Assembly: GCA_038321965.1 (NCBI GenBank)
Contig: JBBQFL010000001.1
Location: 186,001-250,000 of the forward strand
Direction: 5' to 3'
Origin: UKL13-2 sp038321965
GTDB lineage: Bacteria; Pseudomonadota; Gammaproteobacteria; Burkholderiales; Usitatibacteraceae
Length of the DNA stretch: 64,000 bases
Shown: positions 23,300 through 31,590 of the stretch, one piece after another
Layout of the letters: the number at the start of each line of letters is the position of its first letter
Numbering within the stretch: position 1 is the stretch's first letter
Program-made: the position numbers and the translations under genes
Notes under the pieces: model-generated
Seen by the model: the letters and a program-made list of their open reading frames with translations, nothing else
Databases searched by the model: none
What the model was told of the DNA's origin: nothing

Positions 23300-24808
23300 A
23301 TGTCCCTCGCAGTACTTTATTCCCGTGCCCTTACCGGTATGGAGGCGCCGCTGGTCACGGTCGAAGTACATTTAGCCAACGGTCTGCCGAACTTCACCAT
23401 CGTCGGACTGCCCGAAACGGAGGTCAAGGAAAGCAAAGATCGCGTGCGTGCCGCCCTTCTGAACGCGCGCTTTGAGTTTCCGGCGAGGCGAATCACTGTC
23501 AACCTCGCACCGGCGGAATTACCCAAGGAAAGCGGACGTTTCGATTTGCCGATTGCAATCGGTATTCTCGTGGCGAGCGGACAAATTCCAGGCGACAAGC
23601 TGAAGCTCTATGAATTTGCCGGTGAACTCGCGCTCACTGGCGACCTGCGCCCAATCCGCGGTGCGCTGGCGATGACGTTCAAGGCACATGGCGATGGCCG
23701 GGCATTTATTTTGCCGGTGGAGTCAGCCAGCGAAGCCTCGCTGGTCACCGACGCTGTCGTACTCGGTGCCAAAAGCTTGCTGCAAGTCTGTGCACATCTT
23801 GCCGGTCGCGACACGATTTCCGCATATGTGCCGGTTGTCGAAACGAACGTGAATCTTGCCCACACGCCGGATATGGCCGAGGTCAAGGGGCAGGTGCAAG
23901 CCAAGCGGGCGTTGGAAATCGCCGCTGCGGGTAGCCACAGCATGCTGATGATCGGGCCTCCGGGTACCGGAAAGACGATGCTGGCTTCCCGCTTTGCCGG
24001 CATCCTCCCGGATATGACGGACGCTGAGGCACTGGAAGCGGCTGCAGTACAGAGCCTGGCCAGTGGCGGTTTCAAGATTGCGTCCTGGAAGAAACGCAAC
24101 TTTCGTTCGCCCCACCACACTGCGAGCGGCGTCGCTTTGGTGGGTGGGGGAAGCAATCCGAAACCCGGAGAAATATCGCTTGCGCATCACGGCGTACTAT
24201 TTCTGGATGAGCTCCCCGAATTTGATCGTAGCGTTCTGGAAGTATTGCGCGAACCGCTGGAGTCAGGTCGCATCACCATTTCGCGTGCCGCTAGACAGGC
24301 GGATTTCCCCGCAGAGTTTCAGCTGATCGCCGCCATGAATCCATGTCCCTGCGGTTACTTGGGTCATTACATGAATAAATGCCGCTGCACGCCAGACCAG
24401 GTAGCGCGTTACCGCAACAAAATTTCCGGGCCGTTGCTCGACCGCATCGATATTCAGATTGAGGTGCCGGCACTGCCGCATCTGGAACTGGTAAAGGCAG
24501 CGAAGGGCGAACGCTCCGAAACCATTAGGCAGCGTGTCAACGTTGCGTACCAACTGCAACTCGACCGCCAGGGCAAACCCAATACCAAGCTCTTGCCACA
24601 AGAAATTGACCTTCATTGCAAGCCCAGCGAAGCTGGCGAGGATTTACTGAAGAATGCCATTCAACGCATGGGGCTTTCAGCACGTGCGTATCATCGTGTG
24701 CTGAAGCTCGCTCGCACGATTGCGGATCTGGCTGCGTGTGCGGATATTGCGACGGCACATATTGCAGAAGCAATCCAGTATCGCAAAATGGATAAGGGGC
24801 CGGTTTAA
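23300..24808 (+). CDS. YifB/ComM family Mg-chelatase-like AAA+ ATPase
   Basis: A 502-residue protein. The N-terminal Lon-protease-like domain (about 1-170) contains GLPNFTIVGLPETEVKESKDRV. The AAA+ core has Walker A MLMIGPPGTGKTMLASRF and Walker B VLFLDELPEFDRSVLEVLREPLE. A Cys cluster (NPCPCGYLGHYMNKCRC) probably binds zinc, and a helical C-terminal domain follows. The family includes ComM, a hexameric helicase that promotes branch migration in natural transformation. No other competence genes are in view, so the ComM role is family-based. Confidence 0.92.
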   Translation: MSLAVLYSRALTGMEAPLVTVEVHLANGLPNFTIVGLPETEVKESKDRVRAALLNARFEFPARRITVNLAPAELPKESGRFDLPIAIGILVASGQIPGDKLKLYEFAGELALTGDLRPIRGALAMTFKAHGDGRAFILPVESASEASLVTDAVVLGAKSLLQVCAHLAGRDTISAYVPVVETNVNLAHTPDMAEVKGQVQAKRALEIAAAGSHSMLMIGPPGTGKTMLASRFAGILPDMTDAEALEAAAVQSLASGGFKIASWKKRNFRSPHHTASGVALVGGGSNPKPGEISLAHHGVLFLDELPEFDRSVLEVLREPLESGRITISRAARQADFPAEFQLIAAMNPCPCGYLGHYMNKCRCTPDQVARYRNKISGPLLDRIDIQIEVPALPHLELVKAAKGERSETIRQRVNVAYQLQLDRQGKPNTKLLPQEIDLHCKPSEAGEDLLKNAIQRMGLSARAYHRVLKLARTIADLAACADIATAHIAEAIQYRKMDKGPV

Positions 24809-24907
24809 GGTTCGGCGAGTAATTTGCAAACTCAAGCATCAGTGCGGTCGACAAGGCGAAAACTGCTGTGAAGCCGCACCAAACCTAGTGGTTACCAAAA
24901 TAGCAGC

Positions 24908-26140
24908 ATGACAACCGATCACGCGCATCATCAAACACCGCGCTGGCTATTAGCACTGTTGCTCGCCGCGTTGGCCACCATCGGCCCCTTTGCGGTCGAC
25001 ACCTACATGCCCGCCTTCGGCGGCATGTCGCAAGACTTGCATGCCACAACACTTGAGATGCAGCAGACGCTCTCCGTGTATCTCGGCGCCTTCGCGTTCA
25101 TGTTTCTGTTTCACGGCGCACTCTCGGATAGCTACGGCCGAAAGCCGGTCATTCTCGTGGGATTGAGCGTTTTCGCCATCGCTTCGGTCGGCTGCGCGCT
25201 CTCACAAAGTGTTGGACAGTTGATATTTTTCCGCGCACTGCAAGGCATTTCTGTAGGCGCAGGCATGGTGGTCGGACGCGCAATGATTCGCGACCTGTTC
25301 GATGATACGGAAGCGCAGAAGCTGATGTCGATGGTAACGCTTTGGTTTGGGTTGGCGCCGGCGGTAGCGCCGATTCTGGGCGGACATCTTTATGTCTGGT
25401 TTGGTTGGCAGTCGATTTTCTGGTTCATGGCCGCGTTCACGCTGATCCTGATCGTCATGAGCCATTACGGTTTTCATGAGACCTTGCCGGAAGAAAAGCG
25501 TCATTCGTTTCGGCCGCGTCCTTTGTTGATGGGCTATCGCGAAGTTGGTGCCTCGCCGAAATTCCTGTTGCTATCGTTGGCGGTCGGCCTCAATTTCAAT
25601 GGGTTTTTTCTCTACATACTTTCGGCACCGGTGCTTCTGCCCGAGCACCTCAAGCTTGGCCCGCAGGAATATGCCTGGCTGTTTCTGCCCGGCATCGCCG
25701 GCATCATGACCGGCGCGTTTCTATCCGGGCGGGCTGCCGGCAAGCTGAAGCCCGCACAGACAGTAGCCCGAGCTTACTGGTTCATGGGTGGTGCCGCGAT
25801 GGTGAATCTCGTTTACAACCTGTTCCTGCCGCCGCAGGTGCCGTGGGCAGTCATCCCGATTTTCTTTTACGCGCTGGGTAGCGCCATGGCGATGCCGACC
25901 ATATCACTGCGCATCCTTGATCTATTTCCAACCCGTCGTGGGATGGCCGCGTCGCTGATGGGATTTGTCTCCGGAATAATCAACACACTGGTGGCAGGTA
26001 TCGTCTCCCCAGCGGTTTCGTTTTCTCCGAAGTGGCTGGCAGTGGCCATGGCCGCCCTCCTCGCATCCGGGCTGCTTTGCTGGGTAGGTTACTTGCGACT
26101 GTCGCGCGTGCCTTCGCCGGTCGCACCGCACGCGTCCTGA
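24908..26140 (+). CDS. Bcr/CflA-type MFS drug exporter
   Basis: A 410-residue transporter with twelve predicted helices. The subfamily signature TIGPFAVDTYMPAF is in helix 1 and GALSDSYGRKPVILVGL in the loop between helices 2 and 3. GAGMVVGRAMIRDLF follows in helix 4, characteristic of 12-helix drug/H+ antiporters of the Bcr/CflA group. Substrates cannot be deduced. It stands alone and converges on the next MFS gene with a 16-bp gap. Confidence 0.9.
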   Translation: MTTDHAHHQTPRWLLALLLAALATIGPFAVDTYMPAFGGMSQDLHATTLEMQQTLSVYLGAFAFMFLFHGALSDSYGRKPVILVGLSVFAIASVGCALSQSVGQLIFFRALQGISVGAGMVVGRAMIRDLFDDTEAQKLMSMVTLWFGLAPAVAPILGGHLYVWFGWQSIFWFMAAFTLILIVMSHYGFHETLPEEKRHSFRPRPLLMGYREVGASPKFLLLSLAVGLNFNGFFLYILSAPVLLPEHLKLGPQEYAWLFLPGIAGIMTGAFLSGRAAGKLKPAQTVARAYWFMGGAAMVNLVYNLFLPPQVPWAVIPIFFYALGSAMAMPTISLRILDLFPTRRGMAASLMGFVSGIINTLVAGIVSPAVSFSPKWLAVAMAALLASGLLCWVGYLRLSRVPSPVAPHAS

Positions 26141-26156
26141 GGAATACCGGCGGCTT

Positions 26157-27449
26157 TCAGGTACTTTGCCGGCAAAAAGTCTCACGAGTGAACAAGAGCA
26201 GGATCAGCGCGAGCACACCCCAGACCAGCATCAGTGAAAAGCCCTGTTGATAAGACGCCAAATCGAAGACGCGCTTGCCCTGAACGCTAGCACCACGCCA
26301 GGTTTGATCCAGGATAATGCCCACCAGCGGCTGCATGGTCATCGGCCCCTGAATGACGCCCATGTTGGCGATGCCAGAAACCGTCCCGGCCAAATGCGCG
26401 GGCCCGGATTCCTTGGCATAAGCAAAGCTCAGAATGAAACACGCACCGAAAAAGCCGATGCCGATCATCAGCGTCACCAACCAGACGTATTGCAGATTGG
26501 GCACGTAAATGAGGACCGCCCACAACGTCAGCGTCACCGCCAGGCCGCCAATGAAGAAAGGCTTGCGTCGCCCAAGGCGGTTCGATGCCGCGCCATAACT
26601 GATGCTGCCCACAGCCCAGGCAACCATCATGGTCGAACAAAGTCCGGCGGCGTTGGCCGCGCCTAGCCCATAGTGCGTGCTAAGAAAAGGGACACCCCAC
26701 AAACCGGCGAAGGTGAGGATGATTGCACTCGGTGCACCAGCGATAAAGAACAGCAGGATCACATTGCGATTGCGCAGCGCCGCTTTTAGCCCCGTAAAGA
26801 TACCAACTTCGGTTCGCGCAGGCGCAGGCGTGTGATCGGCGTAGCTCTTGTAACCGCGCGTGACCGGGTCGTCCTGCACCATGAACCAGGTGACGATAGC
26901 CAGCACCAGCGTCGCGCCCGCACTTACCCACATCATCGCGCGCCAGCCAAATTCATCCACCAGAATACGCAGCGGCACGCCGGCAAATACCGCGCCAAAT
27001 ACACCGATGGCCAGTGCCAGTGCCGAGGTCAGCGCAAACTGACGCGACGGCATCCAGTGGCTCGCCAGCTTCAACATAGCCACGAACGCGACGCCTACGG
27101 ACCCGCCGATCAGTAGTCTCCCCAGATTTGCGGTCCACGTATCCAGCGCCATCGCAAACACCGCTGTGCCAAGCCCTGCGACGATGGCTCCGCCCGTCAG
27201 CAGCAAGCGGGGACCAAATCGATCAGCGAGCAAACCCGTCGGGATTTGCATGGCCACATAGCTGTAGAAATAGAACGCTGACAGGTTGCCGAGTGCCGCC
27301 GCAGTCAGCCCAAACGTCTGCGACAACTCCTCGGTGATGACGGCGGGTGCAACGCGTTGATAGAAACCAATGAAATAAAGTGCTGCGCCCAAACCCCACA
27401 TGGCCCACGCGAGCGATGCTGGTGGATAGCGGTTTTCCTGCGAACGCAA
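26157..27449 (-). CDS. MFS transporter of unknown substrate
   Basis: A 430-residue permease with twelve predicted helices. The MFS A-loop is seen as GLLADRFGPRLLLTGG. It begins with a typical N-terminal helix (LAWAMWGLGAALYFIGFYQR) containing a conserved Arg in helix 1. General sugar/organic-anion MFS traits are visible but no subfamily motif, so no substrate is offered. The stop of the DUF2834 gene lies one base before its start region on the same strand, so those two may be expressed together. Confidence 0.85.
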   Translation of the reverse strand: MRSQENRYPPASLAWAMWGLGAALYFIGFYQRVAPAVITEELSQTFGLTAAALGNLSAFYFYSYVAMQIPTGLLADRFGPRLLLTGGAIVAGLGTAVFAMALDTWTANLGRLLIGGSVGVAFVAMLKLASHWMPSRQFALTSALALAIGVFGAVFAGVPLRILVDEFGWRAMMWVSAGATLVLAIVTWFMVQDDPVTRGYKSYADHTPAPARTEVGIFTGLKAALRNRNVILLFFIAGAPSAIILTFAGLWGVPFLSTHYGLGAANAAGLCSTMMVAWAVGSISYGAASNRLGRRKPFFIGGLAVTLTLWAVLIYVPNLQYVWLVTLMIGIGFFGACFILSFAYAKESGPAHLAGTVSGIANMGVIQGPMTMQPLVGIILDQTWRGASVQGKRVFDLASYQQGFSLMLVWGVLALILLLFTRETFCRQST

Positions 27450-27450
27450 G

Positions 27451-27768
27451 CTATGCCGCGCGGCCTGTTAGCCGCCGCTCGCGCACGTACAGGAACGCTG
27501 GCAGCGCAAACGAAAGACCGACAAAAATATTGGTGACGACGAACAGCCACCAGTATCTAACCCCCAGTTTCTTGGACTCGATGAAGACGAACGGCCAAAA
27601 CACCAAACACGAAATCGTAAAGTCGGTCAGGGTTGCTGCAGCGATTGGATTTCCCCATGACAACGAGAGGGCGCCTGAAGACCCTGGCACGTAAGCCAGA
27701 TAGCCAAAATAGGTGGCGAATGGGGCAACAGCACCAATGGCCGCGGCGATAAGATAGAAAATTTTCAT
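27451..27768 (-). CDS. DUF2834 small membrane protein
   Basis: A 105-residue protein with three hydrophobic helices. It shows the DUF2834 pattern: a Y-x-x-A-x-x-G-A-V-A-P start, LTDFTISCLVFWPFVFIE in the middle, and a C-terminal helix with GLSFALPAFLYVRER. The family has no known function. It lies just upstream of the MFS gene on the same strand. Confidence 0.8.
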   Translation of the reverse strand: MKIFYLIAAAIGAVAPFATYFGYLAYVPGSSGALSLSWGNPIAAATLTDFTISCLVFWPFVFIESKKLGVRYWWLFVVTNIFVGLSFALPAFLYVRERRLTGRAA

Positions 27769-27820
27769 GGTTCGATCCGGGCGAATACTCTCGTATTGGA
27801 TGGCGCAAGGACGCTATGAG

Positions 27821-28213
27821 CTACACCTGCTCCCACGGCAGTCCTGCGTGACGCCAGCCACCGAGTTTGCCGCGCTGGTGGTTTGCATCGAGATCACCTT
27901 CAAATCCCTCAAGAACGTTAGTCACTTTGGAAAAGCCCGCCGCCTCCAGCGCGAGGCCCGCGTCGACGCTACGGTTTCCCGAGCGACAGATCAGCACCAC
28001 CGGCCGGTTGGTCGAATGGCCCACCGCTTTTTTTACCTGTCCGACGAAGTGCGGATTGATATCCCATTCCGGACCATCGTTCCATGGAATCATCAATGCG
28101 CCAACCGGATGACCCACAAACAGGAACTCCATTTCGCTGCGGCAATCGACGAATACAGCGGTCGGCTCTTTCTTCAAAAAATCGGCGGTTTGTCTGGGAG
28201 TCAGATGATCCAT
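27821..28213 (-). CDS. Rhodanese-like sulfurtransferase
   Basis: A 130-residue single rhodanese domain. The active-site loop CRSGNRS carries the persulfide-forming Cys. VFVDCRSEMEFLFVGHPVGALMIPW is the conserved first half and HAGLPWEQ the end, typical of the PspE/GlpE-size cytosolic proteins. It probably transfers sulfane sulfur, but the acceptor is unknown. Divergent from the M20 amidohydrolase gene. Confidence 0.9.
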   Translation of the reverse strand: MDHLTPRQTADFLKKEPTAVFVDCRSEMEFLFVGHPVGALMIPWNDGPEWDINPHFVGQVKKAVGHSTNRPVVLICRSGNRSVDAGLALEAAGFSKVTNVLEGFEGDLDANHQRGKLGGWRHAGLPWEQV

Positions 28214-28326
28214 CGCGGGTCCATTAAGCAGTTTGACCTCCTGATTATAACGACACGGCGTCTGCCACCATGGCGGCTACATCGACTCGGTGCCATAATT
28301 GATCATCAATCCGAGAAGGTAAAACG

Positions 28327-29598
28327 ATGAATGCACCTGACGCTTTTCTGGCGCGCGACGCCGCCATTTCGCAGCACGCTGACCGCTTGAATGATCAGGT
28401 GATCGCGTGGCGGCGGGATTTACATGCCAACCCGGAATTGGGCAATCGTGAATTTCGTACCGGCAAACTGGTCGCTGATCATTTGCGGAAACTTGGCTTT
28501 GATGAGGTTCGGGAAAAGGTTGCCCATACAGGGGTCGTCGGCGTGTTGAAAGGTGCAAAGCCAGGGCCTTGCGTTGCGTTGCGCGCCGACATGGACGGCT
28601 TGCCGGTCATCGAGGAAACCGATGTGCCATTCAAGAGCTTGGTGCGAACCATGTGGAATGGCGCCGAGGCGGGCGTGATGCATGCCTGCGGGCACGACAC
28701 CCACGTAGCGATCCTGATGGGGGTCGCCGAAATGCTCTCGCAAATGCGAGACGACATTCACGGGTCCGTCAAATTCATTTTCCAGCCCGCTGAGGAAATG
28801 CCGCCCATTGGTGAAGAAGGTGGCGCCAAGCTCATGATGGAAGAGGGTTGCATGCAAAACCCTAAAGTCGAGGCGATTTTCGGTCTGCATATCACCTCCA
28901 AGATGCATACCAATACCATTGGCTATCGCGTCGGGCCGCTGATGGCCAGTGCCGACCAATTCCGTATTTTTATACGCGGCAACCAGACGCATGGTGCACA
29001 ACCGTGGAGTGGCGTGGACCCGATTGTGGTCGGCTCGCAGGTTGTGCTTGGGCTACAGACCATCGTATCGCGGAAGATGAATCTGACCGAGGAACCATCG
29101 GTGGTCACTGTCGGCTCGTTTCAAGCGGGCAATCGTTCCAACATCATTCCCGACGAAGCCAAGATGGAAGGTACCATTCGCACCTTCGATGAAAAACATC
29201 GCGAAGAGATTCACCAGTTCGTCGAAAAAATTACCACCATGATTGCCGAGTCCGGCGGCGCCAAGGCGCATGTGCATATTGCCAAGGGCTACCCGGTTAC
29301 CGTCAATGACGAGGCGCTGACCAATTGGGCAGTGCCGGTTCTGAAACGTATCGCGACGGAAGCCAGTGTTGGGGTATGTCCGAAGACCTGCGGCGCGGAG
29401 GATTTTGCCTACTACCAACAAGAAGTGCCGGGCGTTTTCTTTTTCATCGGCTGCACGCCAAAGGACCAGGATTGTAAATCTGCGCCGTCCAATCACAGCC
29501 CGCGCTTTTACGTCGATGAAAGCGGGCTGAAGGTAGGAGTGAAATCACTTGCTGCGCTGGCGTTGGATTGGCTGTCAGCGAACGCCAACAATGGCTGA
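28327..29598 (+). CDS. M20 family amidohydrolase (hippurate hydrolase / N-acyl amino acid aminoacylase type)
   Basis: A 423-residue enzyme. The signature MHACGHDTHVAILMG carries metal ligands, and FIFQPAEE gives the metal and base Glu residues. A dimerisation domain (about residues 200-310) starts SADQFRIFIRGNQTHGAQPW. The final metal His is in SNHSPRF near the C terminus. Members hydrolyse N-acyl or aryl amides of amino acids. The exact substrate is not visible. It is unlike the ArgE/DapE-type M20 gene at 5.3 kb. Confidence 0.9.
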   Translation: MNAPDAFLARDAAISQHADRLNDQVIAWRRDLHANPELGNREFRTGKLVADHLRKLGFDEVREKVAHTGVVGVLKGAKPGPCVALRADMDGLPVIEETDVPFKSLVRTMWNGAEAGVMHACGHDTHVAILMGVAEMLSQMRDDIHGSVKFIFQPAEEMPPIGEEGGAKLMMEEGCMQNPKVEAIFGLHITSKMHTNTIGYRVGPLMASADQFRIFIRGNQTHGAQPWSGVDPIVVGSQVVLGLQTIVSRKMNLTEEPSVVTVGSFQAGNRSNIIPDEAKMEGTIRTFDEKHREEIHQFVEKITTMIAESGGAKAHVHIAKGYPVTVNDEALTNWAVPVLKRIATEASVGVCPKTCGAEDFAYYQQEVPGVFFFIGCTPKDQDCKSAPSNHSPRFYVDESGLKVGVKSLAALALDWLSANANNG

Positions 29599-29617
29599 AC
29601 AAGCGTAAAATACAATT

Positions 29618-29664
29618 TGCGCCGATTTGCTTCACTTTGCGGGCGCAGGGGTCTGATGATCCCC
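29618..29664 (+). other. Two hairpins in the leader of the DUF885 gene
   Basis: TGCGCC (29618-29623) pairs with GGCGCA (29642-29647), enclosing an 18-nt loop. It is followed directly by GGGGTC-TGAT-GATCCCC (29648-29664), a tight hairpin with one bulge. They precede the terminator-like hairpin at 29707. I recognise no known riboswitch class in them. Confidence 0.4.
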
Positions 29665-29706
29665 AAATACGGCTAAAGCGAAACAGTGATTTTTGGTTAT
29701 TCAAAA

Positions 29707-29746
29707 AACCTGTTTGCCAGCAGCTCATGGTGAACAGGTTTTTTTG
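29707..29746 (+). terminator. Terminator-like hairpin immediately before the DUF885 ribosome site
   Basis: AACCTGTT (29707-29714) pairs with AACAGGTT (29733-29740), with a second inner pairing CCA/TGG, and is followed by an unbroken run of T. The run ends only five bases before the CAGGAG ribosome site of the next gene. It can end the upstream M20 transcript, but any DUF885 transcript must also cross it, since no promoter fits after it. Confidence 0.75.
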
Positions 29747-29761
29747 CTTTCAGGAGTTTTA

Positions 29762-31585
29762 ATGAGTACTTACTCTTGTCGTTGGTTGGCTGGCGCGTTG
29801 TTGGCGCTTTTAGTCACCGGCTCGATCGCTGCCGAGCCACGCGCCGCAACGGTTGCAGTCGTCAAGCCTTCTCTTGCCTCGGTTGCATTAGAGCGTATTG
29901 CGGAGCGGTACTTTGAAGACTACCTGAAGCTCAATCCCCTAGTCGGGTCGAGTACGCTTGGCGAAGCGCGGTTCGAGGACAAATTTGAAATTGTCATCTC
30001 ACCGGCCCACCGCTTGCGCAGCAAGGCGCTTTACCAGCGCGTGCAGCGTGAACTTGCGAAACTCGAGAAGAACAAGCTGACAGCAGCCGACACCCTGACC
30101 GTTGCGCTTCTCAAAGAGGAGACATCCACGCGACTTGAGGCGTTGAGCTACCCGTCCCACCTGATGCCGATCGATCAATATGGCGGCGTGCCGATTGAGC
30201 TCGCGCAGTTCGGTAGTGGTCAGGATATTCAGCCGCTGAAAACGGTCAAGAACTTTGAGAATTACCTGAAGCGCCTCAATCGCCTGCCGGCTTGGATCGA
30301 TCAATCGATAATCAACATGAAGGAAGGTATGCGCGTTGGCATTGTGATGCCGCGTCCGCTGATCGAGCGTGCCTTGCCGTCCTTGCAGGCAATGACCCAG
30401 ACTGACATAGAGAAATCTGTTTTTTTCAGCGCGATGAAAATCATGCCAGCGTCCTTTTCGCCGCCTGATCGTACGCGTCTGGAGGGCGCTTATCGAGAAG
30501 CGATCCTGCGTCGCCTGCAACCGGCGGTGTTAAAGCTGGTGAAGTTTCTCGAGGAAGACTACCTGCCCGCCTGTCGCGCGAGTGCAGGTATCGACGCTTT
30601 GCCCAAGGGCGCAGAGTGGTATGCCTTCCTGGTGCGTTCGCAAACAACGACGTCGATGAAGCCTGAAGAAATCCACCTCCTCGGGCTCAAGGAAGTCGCG
30701 CGCATTCGCGCCGAGATGGAAAAGATCAAGGCTCATTACAAGTTCGAAGGTGACCTAACCGCTTTTCTCAAATGGCATTTCGATCAGCCACAATTCCGTC
30801 CCTTCAAGACCGAGCAGGAAGTGCTCGCCGCCTATGGCGTTCTCAACACCCAATTGCTCGCGAAACTTCCAGATTATTTTGGCCGGGCACCCAAAGCACC
30901 ATTGGAAATACGTGCGGAGCCGGAGCTGACCAGATCGACCGCATCTGATCACTACTCGTCACCTGCTGCGGATGGCTCACGTCCGGGCGTTTTTTTTACG
31001 GTGATCGAGAATCCTGCCATGTACCGGACCACGGGCATGACCACGCTATTCCTGCACGAAGGGCAACCGGGACACCACTACCATATCGCCATCCAGCAGG
31101 AATTGCCGCTGCCAAAATTTCGGAAACACGGCTGGATTACTGCATACGGCGAAGGCTGGGCACTTTACGCAGAAACATTGGGGCGCGAGATGGGGCTGTA
31201 TGACGATCCCAATGCCTACCTGGGACACTTGCAGGATGAGTTACTGCGCGCGGTGCGGCTGGTGACCGATACCGGGCTGCATGCCAAGGGCTGGACTCGC
31301 GAACAGACCATACAATACATGATGGAGACGGAGGGCGTCCCTGAATCTGAAGCGCGCCGCGCGACCGAACGATACATGGCTTGGCCGGGGCAGGCGCTGG
31401 GCTACAAGATTGGCGCGTTGAAAATTCAACAACTTCGCGAACGCGCACGCGAACAACTGGGCGAGCGATTCAAGCTGAAAGACTTTCATGATCTGGTGTT
31501 GCGCGATGGCGTGCTGCCGCTCAAGGTGCTTGAAGCGCAGGTCGATCAATGGATCGCATCGCAGAAAACCGCAAGAAAATCGTGA
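29762..31585 (+). CDS. DUF885 family zinc metallopeptidase-like protein, secreted
   Basis: A 607-residue protein from ATG 29762 with CAGGAG just upstream. A signal peptide (about 23 residues ending GSIAAEP) directs it to the periplasm. The catalytic motif HEGQPGHHYH (HExxxH form of the DUF885 family) lies near residue 435, with a downstream Glu in YGEGWALYAE. Such proteins are presumed peptidases. The leader contains a terminator-like hairpin. The C terminus overlaps the longest reading of metH, but the methionine synthase start used here follows the stop. Confidence 0.88.
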   Translation: MSTYSCRWLAGALLALLVTGSIAAEPRAATVAVVKPSLASVALERIAERYFEDYLKLNPLVGSSTLGEARFEDKFEIVISPAHRLRSKALYQRVQRELAKLEKNKLTAADTLTVALLKEETSTRLEALSYPSHLMPIDQYGGVPIELAQFGSGQDIQPLKTVKNFENYLKRLNRLPAWIDQSIINMKEGMRVGIVMPRPLIERALPSLQAMTQTDIEKSVFFSAMKIMPASFSPPDRTRLEGAYREAILRRLQPAVLKLVKFLEEDYLPACRASAGIDALPKGAEWYAFLVRSQTTTSMKPEEIHLLGLKEVARIRAEMEKIKAHYKFEGDLTAFLKWHFDQPQFRPFKTEQEVLAAYGVLNTQLLAKLPDYFGRAPKAPLEIRAEPELTRSTASDHYSSPAADGSRPGVFFTVIENPAMYRTTGMTTLFLHEGQPGHHYHIAIQQELPLPKFRKHGWITAYGEGWALYAETLGREMGLYDDPNAYLGHLQDELLRAVRLVTDTGLHAKGWTREQTIQYMMETEGVPESEARRATERYMAWPGQALGYKIGALKIQQLRERAREQLGERFKLKDFHDLVLRDGVLPLKVLEAQVDQWIASQKTARKS

Positions 31586-31590
31586 CCCCC

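Noticed and set aside
23300..24808. Evidence of a natural transformation locus from the ComM-like ATPase
   Set aside because: No other competence gene is nearby; the pairing with ubiK is simply the usual betaproteobacterial order.
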